Assembly: GCA_946886075.1 (NCBI GenBank)
Contig: CAMPHR010000008.1
Span: 1 to 64,000 of the forward strand
Length of the DNA stretch: 64,000 bases
DNA from: an uncultured Novosphingobium sp.
GTDB lineage: Bacteria; Pseudomonadota; Alphaproteobacteria; Sphingomonadales; Sphingomonadaceae
Direction: 5' to 3'
In this document: in pieces, positions 46,277 to 55,930 of the stretch
Numbering within the stretch: position 1 is the first letter of the stretch
Layout of the letters: every line of letters starts with the position of its first letter
Made by a program: the position numbers and the translations under genes
Notes under the pieces: model-generated
The model's input: the letters and a program-made list of their open reading frames with translations, nothing else
Databases searched by the model: none
What the model was told of the DNA's origin: nothing

Positions 46277-46579
46277 TCAGCCCTGAAGCCGATGACGGCT
46301 GGTTTCGGTAGCGCTGCCTAGGGCCGACAAGCGATCGAATATGGCGCGCTTGAGCAGCGGGGACGAGTGGATGAGATGCTGCAGCTCGCGGATGGCACCA
46401 TCTATCGCGCCCTTGTCATAGTCGCTGACTGCCCAGCGGCGAGCGGACGGGGGTGTTGGATCGACGAAGAAGCATATGGTTTCCTGTTCGCCCGGGCAAA
46501 GCTCGACACGATGCTGCCTGAACCGGTCGATCAGCATGTCGGCGACATAATGTTCCCATTTCATATTCGTGCCCATCAT
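46277..46579 (-). CDS. Hypothetical protein (100 aa)
   Basis: A soluble 100-residue protein (MKWEHYVADMLIDRFRQHRV at the start, then CPGEQETICFFVDPTPPSAR and ELQHLIHSSPLLKRAIFDRL). I do not recognise it. Coding potential is supported by its length, balanced composition and position directly upstream of the DUF5818-like gene. ATG codons at 46579 and 46576 are both possible starts. Confidence 0.62.
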   Translation of the reverse strand: MMGTNMKWEHYVADMLIDRFRQHRVELCPGEQETICFFVDPTPPSARRWAVSDYDKGAIDGAIRELQHLIHSSPLLKRAIFDRLSALGSATETSRHRLQG

Positions 46580-46617
46580 TCCAATCCCGAGACCTGCGCG
46601 CTCAACGCAGGGAGATC

Positions 46618-46648
46618 AAAAAAAGGGCGCGTCGAAATCGACGCGCCC
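46618..46648 (-). terminator. Terminator of the autotransporter gene
   Basis: A perfect 10-bp stem GGGCGCGTCG/CGACGCGCCC with an AAAT loop. On the minus strand a run of seven Ts follows. It lies 20 bases after the stop codon. Confidence 0.93.
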
Positions 46649-46668
46649 AGTGCATGAGGAGGGTTGGA

Positions 46669-49600
46669 TCAGAAACCGAAGCTGATGCCGCCGCGGATCT
46701 GAGCCAGGCTGTTGTGCCCGCCGAAGCCGTAGCCACCGGACAGGAACAGGTTGACGCGCTTGTTCACCGAAGCGTCGATGCCCAATTCGATCAGGCCATG
46801 ACCATCGGGGTCCACGCCCTTCAGGGTGAAGGCATTGCCGCCGCCCACATATTGGACGGTGCGTTCGCTGCCGATGTTACCCTGGAAGCTGTACTGCACC
46901 TTGGCATAGGGGCGGTACGCGACACCTTCGACATCACCCAGCAGAGCGCCTGCCTTCACACCGATAACCGGCGAGAAGACCGTCTTTGACGCGTCATCGA
47001 CATTGAGCCCGATGCCGGCGCCGCCTTCTTCGGTGAAGCCGTTCATCGACCAGCGGCGCAGAGCCAGCTTACCATAGGGCGTCACGACGAGACCGTTGCC
47101 AGCCGCGAAGTCATAACCCAGTTCCAGGCTGGCATCCCACTGCGAACCCTTGAAGTCGCCTTCAATGGTACGGGCAAGCAGGGTCAGGTCGCGTTCGACT
47201 TCAAACTTCGAGAAGCCATAGGCGAACTGGAAGCTGCCGTAGAAGGGACCGAAGCCCTGGGTCGCATAGGCACCGATGGTGTAGGTGCGGACCTGCGCTT
47301 CTTCCGGCGAACCCTTGGCCGACACGTCATGCTGACCATAGCCGAAGCCGATGCCGAAGGCGCCGTCTTCCTGGTAAGCGACGTCGATACCGAAGGCGCC
47401 ACCATAGCTGTTGGTCTTGATCCGCGACGCACCCGAATTGCCGCCGCCCGTCTTGGCGAAGTTAGCCGAGGGGTTGAACCACAGCTGGGTGCCCAGCGCT
47501 TCTCCATAACCGCGACGCGCCGCCAGACGGCTGACCGTGGTGTTGAAGACCGCGTTCTGATCGACCGCAGCAAGCGAACCGTAGATCTCCGCCGAGGAAA
47601 GCTCGTTGAAGACCTGCGCTGCCTGTGCGCTGTTCAGGCGCCAGTCGAGACCGGCAGCGATGTTGGCGATGTCCTGAGCGTTGGCGATTTCAGTCGCGGT
47701 GGCAAAGCCGTTGCCGCCAGCAGCGTCCGTGTTCACACGGGCGATGACGTCAGCAAGAGCGCTGTCCAGACCCACAGCCGCGGCAGCCGCGTTGCGGTTG
47801 GTTGCACCGACAGCGTAGCTGTTGCGGGTGGCTTCGATCGACACGGTCTTGGCGGCCGTGTCATGCGTCAGGCCGAAGGTGACGAACTGCGAGCCCAGCG
47901 ATGAGGTCGCGGTTGCCGTGACATCGCCCGTTCCAGTGTAGGTGAACAGCGTGTAGCCGTCGCCTGTGGAATAGAGGCTGTCCTTCGACACGGTCACAGC
48001 GACCTTGCCGCCCAAGTTCAGGTTCCCGTCCACCGTGACGGATGACGGCGTCGAGAAGACACCGGCATTTTCCGGAGTGGTGAAGTAGGGAATGCCAACG
48101 CCGCCAGTGATCGGACCCAGAACTTCCGGAGCCGAACCACCATTGGCGATGCTGAGGCCGTTGCGGATCAGCGAGGGGTTGACGCCCACAACCGTCGTGC
48201 CGGTGGCAGTCTGGGTGTAGTTGCCCTGCTGATAGACTTCGATGCCCTTGATCGCTTCCGGACCCGGCGTGACGATGCTGTTGCCGACCGTGCGGATGAA
48301 GGTCGGTGCGCGGCGGCCGAGGACCAGGGTCGCATCGTTATTGATGTTGCCCTTGATGCCGAAGACCGCGTCGGTCGAACCGGCGACGTCCAGCTGAAGC
48401 TCGCCAGCCTGTACGTTGAGGTTGCCGACATCCATCGTCCAGGCAGCAGGCGTGGAGCCTTCCGCCGGAGCATATTCAGCGCCCGTCACGACGAAGGTGC
48501 CAGCGCCCGTCTTGTTGACGGTGTTGACGCCCAGCACGCGCACTGCGGTGGGGTTGAACAAGCCTTCTGCGTCTTCCGGCAGGGTTGCGACCGGCGCGAA
48601 GTTGGCCGGTGAGGTCGAGGCGGCTGGCTTGAACTCGCTAGCTCCGAGGAAGCCGTTGCCGTTCAGGTTGACCGTGGTGTTGGTCAGGTAGGCGCCAATG
48701 TCATCGCGCTGGGCGTCGATGTCACCAAGCGTGATCGAACCATTGTTGAGGTTGATCGTGGCGTTGATGTCAGCCGTCTTGACGGCAGCTTCGCCACCGA
48801 CAGTCAGGTTGAACGCTGCGGGATCAACGTTGCTCGCGCCGAGGGTTGCAACACCGTAGGACGACAAGGCCGAGTTCAGTTCCGACGCAATCTCGTCCTG
48901 CGTCGATACCGCACCCGTGACGTTGAAGCCGCGGGAGATGCCGTTCTGGTCGACCGTGTAGGTCTGCGCAGCCGGAGCGGCCGTGACGTCAACCGTGGTG
49001 GTGTTGATCGTCGCATCCACCGTAGCCGTGCCGCTGAACACCGAGCCGCCGAGCGTGGTGGTGCCCGTCAGGATGCCGTTGTTCGTGACAGTGCCGGTAA
49101 CACCTTCCAGCTCGACGTCACCGAAGGCGATGCCGCTGTTGGTGAAGCTGGCGTTTCCGCCGACCGGAGCCGCCGTGACGGTGGCTGCGACCGTGCGGGT
49201 GCCCGGGATGGTCGGGTTGGTGTCAGTGATGGTCGCGGAGCCGCCCTGATCCAACGCCGAAACGCTGAAGACGTTACCGTCGCCAAGAGTGCCGAGCGAG
49301 CCGTTGTTGACGAGCGATGCGGAGGTCAGACCTTCCACCTCTACGTCGCCCAGGACGGTGCCGTTATTCGTGACCGAAGCCGCGGCGCCGATGGGTTGAC
49401 CGGTGAGCGTGGTGACTTCGCTGACGGGGGTGAAGCCGTCGGCTGCATAGGTGGTGACGACTTCCTGGCTGCCGCCCAAGCCGAGGCTGTTCGCGAACAG
49501 GCTGCCAGTCCCAAAGCTACCATCGCCGATGACGCTGCCTTCGCCGATGGTGATCGATGCACCGCCGACGCCCGAAGCGAACACGTTGCCCGCTACGCTG

Positions 49601-51552
49601 GGCACGCCCTGCTGCGAGGGAGCGTCCACGACAACGGAAGCCTGACCGCCTGCGGCGGTGAAGCTGCTGCTGTCGCTGCTGGTGGTCAGCGTATCGATGC
49701 CCCCAGCGACGCTGTAATTGTCAACGCTTTCGCTGTTGAACAGGTCGGTGCCCGAAGAGGCGAAGACCGATCCACCAACCGAACCGGTGATGTTGGCGCT
49801 CGCGTTACCGAAGGCCGAGGTGACGCTGGCGTCGCCGTCGATACGTCCGGCATTGTTCAGCGTGGCGTTACCTGCGACAGCCGGAGCGGCTTGGGTCGAG
49901 GAAGTGGTGACAACAGCCGTGCCATCCCCTGCCGCATCTACGGTGCGTGTAGTGGAGTTGGCGAAAGCCACGTCAGCGGGCGTGAAGGCGAACGGGCCGA
50001 CCTGCGCGGTGCTGACAGACACGTTGCCAGCGACAGCTGCGTCCGCGCCAATGTCGGCCGATGCCGAAGCGGTGCCCGCAACATTCACGTTGCCACCCAC
50101 ATTAGCCGCGCCCTGAAGCGCGACGGACGCCGGGCCGCCTGTCTGGCTCTGCGTGAACTCCGTGCTGGCGGTCGAGCTATTGCCCTGGAAGACGCCAGCA
50201 TCGTAGGTGTCGGTGCTTTCCGAAGCGGTCGTCACATTGATGGCGAAACCCTGGCTCGTCGAGCTGACGTTGCCGGAGATCTGGCCGCCGTTGACGTTAA
50301 CCGCACTGCCTGCATTGCCTGAGGAGAACACATCGCCGTTGAGGCCCGAATCTCCGGGGGCAACCGTTCCACTGACGTTGACGGTGCTCGTGCCGCCGGT
50401 GGTGGCGAAGTCCGTCGTGTCGAGGCTGGTAGCAATGACCGCGCCGGTGCCTGCGCCGTCGCGATTATCGGTCAGAACGTCGGTGCTGGCCGTGGCGGTT
50501 GAACTGCCCTGCGCCGTCGATGACACGTCGCCATAGACGCTGCCGCTGACGGTGGCCGTGCTGTTGGCGGCGGAGAACTGGCTGACGCTGCCGTCATTGC
50601 CGGTGCCGAAGTTCAGCGAGCCGTTGATGCCCGCATAAGTGCCAGTGACATCGCCGCCGACAGTTTCGCTGGAGCTGCTCGACTCGGTCGTCGTGGTCGT
50701 GCCCGACACGGTAACGGTGGGGCCAGTGCTGGTCGAGACCGTGCTGCCGCTCGAAGCTGCGGTCTCGCCGAGGACCTGGCCGTTGTTCGCGATCGTGATC
50801 GCACCGGTGTCCGAATCGGCATCGACATCGCCGCTGATCCGCCCTGCGGCAGCGTTGGTGATCGAGATCGCGCCTTCCGTTGTCGACGCGAGGGCATTGC
50901 CGCCGACCGTGCCGCTGTTGGCGAGGGTGGCAGAACCAGTGTTTGCAGAGCCGGAAATGTCTCCATCCACGGCACCGTTGTTGGTGACGGAGACATTGGC
51001 TGCATCAAGTGCAACGCCGCTGATGCTGCCGCCAACTTCGCCCGCCGTGCCATTTACCAGGGTCACGTCGCCATAGGCTGCGCCGCTGATATTGCCATCG
51101 ACTGCGCCATTATTGGTGATCGAAGCCGCGCCGCCGAAGCCATTGGCGCTGATGCTGCCAGCCACTTCGCCATTGTTGGTGGCGGTGAAGCTGTTTGCCG
51201 CAGCCGTGGTGCCGACGCCGCCAAAGGCGATCCCGGTTACACTTCCGTCATTGGTCAGCGAAACCGCGCCGTCGCCTTCGCCAGCAGCATAGCCGCCCGC
51301 GACGAAATCATAGCCGACAGCGCCACCGGTGATGTCCGCACCAGCGGCGATCGTGACGGTCAGATCGGGGTTGGCAGGCGTGGTGATCGCAGCGTCGATG
51401 TCGGCGTTCACTGCAGCAGCCGTGCCTGCCCCGGTGGGTACGTTCACGGTGGCGGGAGCGGCGGCGGCTCCGCTGGCGTTGGCAAGCAGCGCCATCGCCG
51501 GCATCGAGGCTGACAGAAGCAGCATCCGATGCAGTTTCGAGTTAGTTCTCAT
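46669..51552 (-). CDS. Giant autotransporter (type V secretion) adhesin-like protein
   Basis: A 1627-residue protein. A signal peptide (about residues 1-32) ends in an Ala-rich site. The passenger (about 35-1340) is poor in cysteine and built of degenerate repeats of the form TNNGxVxGxxxG, typical of a right-handed beta-helix. The last about 280 residues form the autotransporter barrel (from GYGEALGTQLWFNPS to the terminal GGISFGF with final Phe). AGGGGA lies seven bases ahead of the ATG. No protease motif is evident in the passenger, so adhesion or biofilm is the likely role. It has its own terminator and a divergent regulator gene. Confidence 0.92.
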   Translation of the reverse strand: MRTNSKLHRMLLLSASMPAMALLANASGAAAAPATVNVPTGAGTAAAVNADIDAAITTPANPDLTVTIAAGADITGGAVGYDFVAGGYAAGEGDGAVSLTNDGSVTGIAFGGVGTTAAANSFTATNNGEVAGSISANGFGGAASITNNGAVDGNISGAAYGDVTLVNGTAGEVGGSISGVALDAANVSVTNNGAVDGDISGSANTGSATLANSGTVGGNALASTTEGAISITNAAAGRISGDVDADSDTGAITIANNGQVLGETAASSGSTVSTSTGPTVTVSGTTTTTESSSSSETVGGDVTGTYAGINGSLNFGTGNDGSVSQFSAANSTATVSGSVYGDVSSTAQGSSTATASTDVLTDNRDGAGTGAVIATSLDTTDFATTGGTSTVNVSGTVAPGDSGLNGDVFSSGNAGSAVNVNGGQISGNVSSTSQGFAINVTTASESTDTYDAGVFQGNSSTASTEFTQSQTGGPASVALQGAANVGGNVNVAGTASASADIGADAAVAGNVSVSTAQVGPFAFTPADVAFANSTTRTVDAAGDGTAVVTTSSTQAAPAVAGNATLNNAGRIDGDASVTSAFGNASANITGSVGGSVFASSGTDLFNSESVDNYSVAGGIDTLTTSSDSSSFTAAGGQASVVVDAPSQQGVPSVAGNVFASGVGGASITIGEGSVIGDGSFGTGSLFANSLGLGGSQEVVTTYAADGFTPVSEVTTLTGQPIGAAASVTNNGTVLGDVEVEGLTSASLVNNGSLGTLGDGNVFSVSALDQGGSATITDTNPTIPGTRTVAATVTAAPVGGNASFTNSGIAFGDVELEGVTGTVTNNGILTGTTTLGGSVFSGTATVDATINTTTVDVTAAPAAQTYTVDQNGISRGFNVTGAVSTQDEIASELNSALSSYGVATLGASNVDPAAFNLTVGGEAAVKTADINATINLNNGSITLGDIDAQRDDIGAYLTNTTVNLNGNGFLGASEFKPAASTSPANFAPVATLPEDAEGLFNPTAVRVLGVNTVNKTGAGTFVVTGAEYAPAEGSTPAAWTMDVGNLNVQAGELQLDVAGSTDAVFGIKGNINNDATLVLGRRAPTFIRTVGNSIVTPGPEAIKGIEVYQQGNYTQTATGTTVVGVNPSLIRNGLSIANGGSAPEVLGPITGGVGIPYFTTPENAGVFSTPSSVTVDGNLNLGGKVAVTVSKDSLYSTGDGYTLFTYTGTGDVTATATSSLGSQFVTFGLTHDTAAKTVSIEATRNSYAVGATNRNAAAAAVGLDSALADVIARVNTDAAGGNGFATATEIANAQDIANIAAGLDWRLNSAQAAQVFNELSSAEIYGSLAAVDQNAVFNTTVSRLAARRGYGEALGTQLWFNPSANFAKTGGGNSGASRIKTNSYGGAFGIDVAYQEDGAFGIGFGYGQHDVSAKGSPEEAQVRTYTIGAYATQGFGPFYGSFQFAYGFSKFEVERDLTLLARTIEGDFKGSQWDASLELGYDFAAGNGLVVTPYGKLALRRWSMNGFTEEGGAGIGLNVDDASKTVFSPVIGVKAGALLGDVEGVAYRPYAKVQYSFQGNIGSERTVQYVGGGNAFTLKGVDPDGHGLIELGIDASVNKRVNLFLSGGYGFGGHNSLAQIRGGISFGF

Positions 51553-52011
51553 TCGTCATTCCCCTAGTCATCGAGCAAATCCGCGAAGCCAGGCGGCGCA
51601 GGGGAGAAAGGACCGGGGCGACACCAGCCCGGCCTTTCCGCATCTAGATGCGCGGTGAAATCCCCTTCACCCCCTGCATACGCCAGACGCACTTCGCATG
51701 CGTGTGCGCAACTTGCGCAAATTTCCTATGCGCAATCCAAAGCAATCGCAATCGCTTTTTGCGACAACGCAAATCAATGCGCAAATAACTCCGGGTTTTT
51801 ACCCATTTATGTCCGGAATGGCGGCGTTTCGTATGAATCTGCTGGAAATTAATATGCGCAAATTGTATGACTGTTCAATATGCAATTGGCAGGTTTGCAG
51901 CGGGAATGTGAAGGCTTCTAGAAACTACGCAAACGGTGTCGCACAGATGTGCGGCCGTCGTTTCTACCGAAGTGGTCACACCGGTGTGCCCAAAGCAGGC
52001 GCGGAAAAATC
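51553..52011. promoter_or_regulatory. Divergent regulatory region with five TGCGCAA boxes
   Basis: A 459-base gap, clearly AT-richer than its neighbours over 51720-51950. TGCGCAA occurs at 51705, 51714, 51729, 51778 and 51855, and TTGCG-acaa-CGCAA at 51759-51772 is a spaced version of the same palindrome. These look like operators for a helix-turn-helix regulator, most simply the divergent gene at 52012. Short open frames here (for example 51698-52057) do not look coding. Confidence 0.68.
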
Positions 52012-52746
52012 ATGCCTTTTGATTACGAGTGGGATCAGCAGAAAGCGCGGGGGCTGATCAGCTGCCTGATCGAGGAAACTGGGCTTTCCGCGACTGAGGT
52101 GGCGCGCCGGTCAGGATTGTCGCCGTCGACGCTCACGCGCATCTACCCCACCCCATCGGTCGGCTATTCGCTTTCCGCGCGGAGCATTTCCAAACTAAGG
52201 GAAGCATTTCCTGAGCCGTTTGCCATGTGCGAGGCACGGGAGACCCTGCCCTCCTCGTCGCCAGCCCACAGCCATATGGTGAAGGAGCGGCCGATGCCCT
52301 TCGCCATGCCGAGCGATCGCTCCATCCCTGTCTATGCCGCCTCGCTCCTGTTCCCCGATGAAGACAGCATCTCTGTCGCCAACGACCTGGAGATTTGGGA
52401 AGGCGACTTCACTCAACCGGCTGCCTACATGCCTGCGCCCTTTGGCCGGGGAGATGCCGGCCGATATTTCGCCATCTACATTCCGAGCGAAGCGATGGAG
52501 CCGCGTTTCCGGGCCGGCGAGCGGGTTATCGTCGACAGGATCAAGCCTGCCTCGATCGACACAGACGTCATCGTCCAGCTACGCGATGAGGATGAGCGAT
52601 CATTGTGGACGATAGGCAAGCTGAGCGCCCGAGACCGCAATCTGATCGGCCTGATGCAATATAAGGACCGGGTGACCGCATCGATCCACCGCAGCAAGGT
52701 CAGGCACATCTTTCCCATCATAGGGATGCTTGACGACGAGGCTTGA
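52012..52746 (+). CDS. HTH regulator with a degenerate S24/LexA-type domain
   Basis: A 244-residue protein. Residues 26-50 form a helix-turn-helix (SATEVARRSGLSPSTLTRIY), and residues about 105-240 an S24 peptidase-like fold (YFAIYIPSEAMEPRFRAGE, RVIVDR). The usual nucleophile in G-D-S-M-E-P is replaced: here SEAMEP, with alanine at 161; the lysine K203 may remain. It therefore probably cannot self-cleave and would respond to something else. The ATG at 52012 is preferred to 51949 because the conserved part starts there. It is divergent from the autotransporter gene. Confidence 0.82.
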   Translation: MPFDYEWDQQKARGLISCLIEETGLSATEVARRSGLSPSTLTRIYPTPSVGYSLSARSISKLREAFPEPFAMCEARETLPSSSPAHSHMVKERPMPFAMPSDRSIPVYAASLLFPDEDSISVANDLEIWEGDFTQPAAYMPAPFGRGDAGRYFAIYIPSEAMEPRFRAGERVIVDRIKPASIDTDVIVQLRDEDERSLWTIGKLSARDRNLIGLMQYKDRVTASIHRSKVRHIFPIIGMLDDEA

Positions 52747-52793
52747 GGCTGGCCGGCTATCTTTTCAGCAGCCCGGCCAATCGCCTGAGGCCT

Positions 52794-53582
52794 TCACAAA
52801 AGAAATTGTCCCTCGATCACCGTGCGGCAGGCGCCGGTGAGGGTGACACGATCACCCTCCAGCCGACAATCCAGCCTGCCGCCACGAGCAGAGGCCTGGA
52901 GTGCGCTGAGCTTTGTCTTGCCGAGACGCGACGCCCAGAACGGGGTGAGCAGGCAATGCGCCGAGCCGGTCACGGGATCCTCGTCCACGCCGCCGCCAGG
53001 CACGAAGGCGCGGCTGATGATGTCGCTTTCCTCGCCCAGTGCGGTCGCGATCAGCATGATGTCGCCGAGCGCCCTTAGCGCCGCATAGTCTGGCCGCAGA
53101 GCGCGGACGGCGGCAGCGTCAGGAAAAAGGAACAGGCCGTAGCCGCCATCGCGCCAATGGGATTCGATGGGGACGCCGCCGAGCCCGGTGGCAAGGTCAG
53201 GCAGCGGGCGCGGCTCCATGTGCCAGGCGGGTAGCGACAGCGCATAGCCATCGCGATCCCGTGAGACAGAGAGGACGCCCACATGCCGGGTGCTGAAACG
53301 GAGCGCAGTACGGCTGCCCATCAAGACATGGCCGCTCGCGAGCGTGGCGTGGCCGCAAAGCTTCACCTCGACCGTGGGCGTGAACCAGCGCAGCGCATAG
53401 TCAGCGTCAGGATCATCGGGCAAGGGAACGGTGAAGGCCGTTTCGGAAAGATTGTTTTCAGCCGCGATCGCCTGAAGCGTGGCATCGTCCAGCCAGCGGC
53501 CGAGCGGCATTACGGCGGCAGGATTGCCGGTGAATGGCGCGTCGGCGAAGGCATCGACTTGGGTGAAGGGAAGGATGGTCAT
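52794..53582 (-). CDS. PhzF-family isomerase
   Basis: A 262-residue protein of the diaminopimelate-epimerase-like PhzF fold. VDAFADAPFTGNPAAVMPL at the start and the catalytic glutamate E47 in NNLSETAF are diagnostic, as are LRWFTPTVEVKLCGHATLAS and VDEDPVTGSAHCLLTPFWA. Real phenazine genes are absent, so it is a housekeeping-type member of unknown substrate. ATG at 53582; a TTG one codon earlier is the alternative. Confidence 0.92.
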   Translation of the reverse strand: MTILPFTQVDAFADAPFTGNPAAVMPLGRWLDDATLQAIAAENNLSETAFTVPLPDDPDADYALRWFTPTVEVKLCGHATLASGHVLMGSRTALRFSTRHVGVLSVSRDRDGYALSLPAWHMEPRPLPDLATGLGGVPIESHWRDGGYGLFLFPDAAAVRALRPDYAALRALGDIMLIATALGEESDIISRAFVPGGGVDEDPVTGSAHCLLTPFWASRLGKTKLSALQASARGGRLDCRLEGDRVTLTGACRTVIEGQFLL

Positions 53583-54024
53583 CAATGGGGTCCGCTGATT
53601 TCTGACGCCATGATGGCGGCAGGCGGCGCGGGATGACAGGGCCAGCGGGCAGATAGTGGTCTGGGCGGGAGGTGCGCGTCCCTATGGTTATGCGCGGGTC
53701 GGCATGTAGGCGGGAGATGCCAGAGTTTGCAGGCATCACGATGCGGAGGCGAGAGAAGGCTCCCGACGATCCCCCGCCTCCGCTGGCTTCACGGCAGATG
53801 GGAACGGAACGAAATGGGCCAGCCACATGCATGGCTGGCCCGTGTTCGCGGCTTTAGGGGACGTTTTGACCGTCAAGCCATGCTCAGCATGTTGACGCTC
53901 CCCAGGCTTACGCACTGCCGCTCGCCCTCCCACGGGCGATCGATAACAGCGACTTTAACGCAGATTTATTGAGTCGTCTCGCCCTTATGTGGCTTTCAAC
54001 GGGAAATCGGCTCGGGTCAGCCTG
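53583..54024. other. Gene-free gap with a 10-bp palindrome
   Basis: A 442-base gap between the PhzF and aroC genes, both on the minus strand. The only striking element is a perfect 10-bp inverted repeat GGGCCAGCCA/TGGCTGGCCC with a 6-base loop at 53816-53841, without a T-run. Short open frames here have shadow-like composition. It must contain the PhzF promoter and could hold a small RNA, which I cannot show. Confidence 0.45.
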
Positions 54025-55098
54025 TCAGGCGCCGCCGCACTGCGCGCGGTGGAGCAGCTTCTGGTCAGCCAGCACCAGCGCCATCATCGCCTCCACCACG
54101 GGAGCGCCGCGGATGCCAACGCAAGGATCGTGACGGCCCTTGGTGATGATGTCGGATGCTTCGCCCTCGCGGGTGATGGTTTCCACCGGGATGAGGATGG
54201 AGCTGGTCGGCTTGAAGGCGACGCGCAGCTTCACGGGCTGGCCGGTGGAAATACCTCCGGCGATGCCGCCCGCATGGTTGGCAAGGAAAGCCGGGCCATC
54301 CTCGCCGGGCCGCATCGGGTCGGCATTTTGCTCCCCGCGCAGCCGGGCCGCAGCAAAGCCGTCGCCGATCTCGACGCCCTTGACCGCGTTGATGCTCATC
54401 ATCGCGGCGGCGAGTTCGCTGTCGAGCTTGGCATAGAGCGGCGCGCCCCAGCCTGCGGGCACGCCCGAGGCTACACATTCCACCACGGCACCCAGGGATG
54501 AGCCATCCTTGCGCGCGTCGTCGACTAGTTGCTCCCAGCGCCTTGCGGCTTCCGGATCGGGGCAGAAGAAGGGATTGTTGCCGATCTCCGCAGCATCGAA
54601 ACGGGCGAAGTCGATCGCGTCTCCGCCGATTTCGCTGACATAGGCGAAGATGTCGACTTCCGGCACGACGAGGCGGGCGACCGCGCCAGCCGCCACCCGG
54701 GACGCGGTTTCTCGCGCCGAGGAACGGCCACCGCCGCGATAGTCGCGGAAGCCATATTTGGCGTCATAGGCATAGTCTGCGTGGCCGGGGCGATAGGCCT
54801 TCGCGACGTCGGAATAATCCTTCGACCGCTGGTCGGTATTTTCGATCATCAGGCTGATCGGCGTACCTGTAGTGCGGCCTTCGAATATGCCCGACAAGAT
54901 GCGCACTTCGTCGGGCTCACGCCGCTGCGTAGTGAATTTGGAGGTGCCCGGCTTGCGCTTGTCGAGGAAGGGCTGAATGTCGGCTTCGCTCAGGGGCAGG
55001 CCGGGGGGGCAGCCGTCAACGACCGCGCCGATTGCCGGGCCGTGGCTTTCGCCCCAGGTAGAAAAGCGGAAGACGCGGCCGAATGTGTTGAAGCTCAT
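54025..55098 (-). CDS. aroC: Chorismate synthase
   Basis: A 357-residue FMN-dependent lyase that makes chorismate from EPSP, the last step of the shikimate pathway. [22 protein letters not shown] is split over the first 30 residues as expected; [20 protein letters not shown] and the terminal HDPCVGIRG are signatures. It lies 22 bases after fabI. Confidence 0.96.
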   Translation of the reverse strand: MSFNTFGRVFRFSTWGESHGPAIGAVVDGCPPGLPLSEADIQPFLDKRKPGTSKFTTQRREPDEVRILSGIFEGRTTGTPISLMIENTDQRSKDYSDVAKAYRPGHADYAYDAKYGFRDYRGGGRSSARETASRVAAGAVARLVVPEVDIFAYVSEIGGDAIDFARFDAAEIGNNPFFCPDPEAARRWEQLVDDARKDGSSLGAVVECVASGVPAGWGAPLYAKLDSELAAAMMSINAVKGVEIGDGFAAARLRGEQNADPMRPGEDGPAFLANHAGGIAGGISTGQPVKLRVAFKPTSSILIPVETITREGEASDIITKGRHDPCVGIRGAPVVEAMMALVLADQKLLHRAQCGGA

Positions 55099-55120
55099 GC
55101 CCTGCCCTTTGGCGCGCGGA

Positions 55121-55930
55121 TCAACCCTTGTCGAGTGCGATGTCGGGGGCGTCCTCGGCCTTCATGCCGATGACATTATAGCCTGCATCGACATGGTGGA
55201 CCTCGCCAGTGACGCCCGATGCGAGATCGGAGAGGAGGTAGAGGGCCGCGCCGCCCACATCCCCGATCGTTACGTTGCGGCGGAGCGGGCTGTTGAGCTC
55301 GTTCCACTTCATGATGTAGCGGAAATCGCCGATGCCGCTTGCCGCCAGCGTCTTGATGGGTCCCGCCGAGATGGCGTTGACGCGGATATTTTCGGGACCC
55401 AGGTCCATCGCCAGATATTTGACGCTGGTCTCCAGGGCCGCCTTTGCGACGCCCATTACGTTATAGTGGGGGATGACCTTTTCCGCGCCATAATAGGAAA
55501 GGGTGAGCAGGCTGCCGCCCTCCCCCATCAATGCGCGCGCGCGCTTGGCGACCGCGACGAAGCTGTAGGCCGAGATATTCATTGTCAGCAGGAAATTTTC
55601 GAGGCTGGTGTCGACAAATTTGCCGCGCAGCTCGTTCTTGTCGGAAAAACCGATCGCGTGCACGACGAAGTCGATCTTACCCCAGCGCGCCTTCACCTCG
55701 TCGAAAGCCGCATCGAGCTTTTCCATGTCCGACACATCGCAGTCGAGCAGGAAATCCGATCCCAGTTCCTCCGCCAGCGGGCGCACGCGCTTTGCCAACG
55801 CGTCGCCCTGATAGGAAAAGGCCAGTTCGGCCCCCTGAGCCCGCAGCGCCTTTGAAATCCCCCATGCGAGCGACTTGTCATTCGCAAGGCCCATGATGAG
55901 ACCCCGTTTCCCCGCCATCAAGCCCGTCAT
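55121..55930 (-). CDS. fabI: Enoyl-[acyl-carrier-protein] reductase (NADH)
   Basis: A 269-residue SDR-type enzyme that reduces enoyl-ACP in fatty acid synthesis. [17 protein letters not shown] is the cofactor site, and the catalytic Tyr-x6-Lys is in [17 protein letters not shown]-type and [14 protein letters not shown] segments follow. It overlaps the YihY gene (ATGA). Triclosan and related inhibitors act on this enzyme class. Confidence 0.95.
   Translation of the reverse strand: MTGLMAGKRGLIMGLANDKSLAWGISKALRAQGAELAFSYQGDALAKRVRPLAEELGSDFLLDCDVSDMEKLDAAFDEVKARWGKIDFVVHAIGFSDKNELRGKFVDTSLENFLLTMNISAYSFVAVAKRARALMGEGGSLLTLSYYGAEKVIPHYNVMGVAKAALETSVKYLAMDLGPENIRVNAISAGPIKTLAASGIGDFRYIMKWNELNSPLRRNVTIGDVGGAALYLLSDLASGVTGEVHHVDAGYNVIGMKAEDAPDIALDKG

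Noticed and set aside
49396..50322. 308-codon open frame on the plus strand
   Set aside because: Antisense to the repetitive autotransporter passenger; its length reflects codon bias of the true frame.
51698..52057. Open frames within the divergent autotransporter/regulator region
   Set aside because: Composition is unnatural (Met/Arg/Cys-rich), there are no ribosome-binding sites, and the region is better explained as regulatory DNA.
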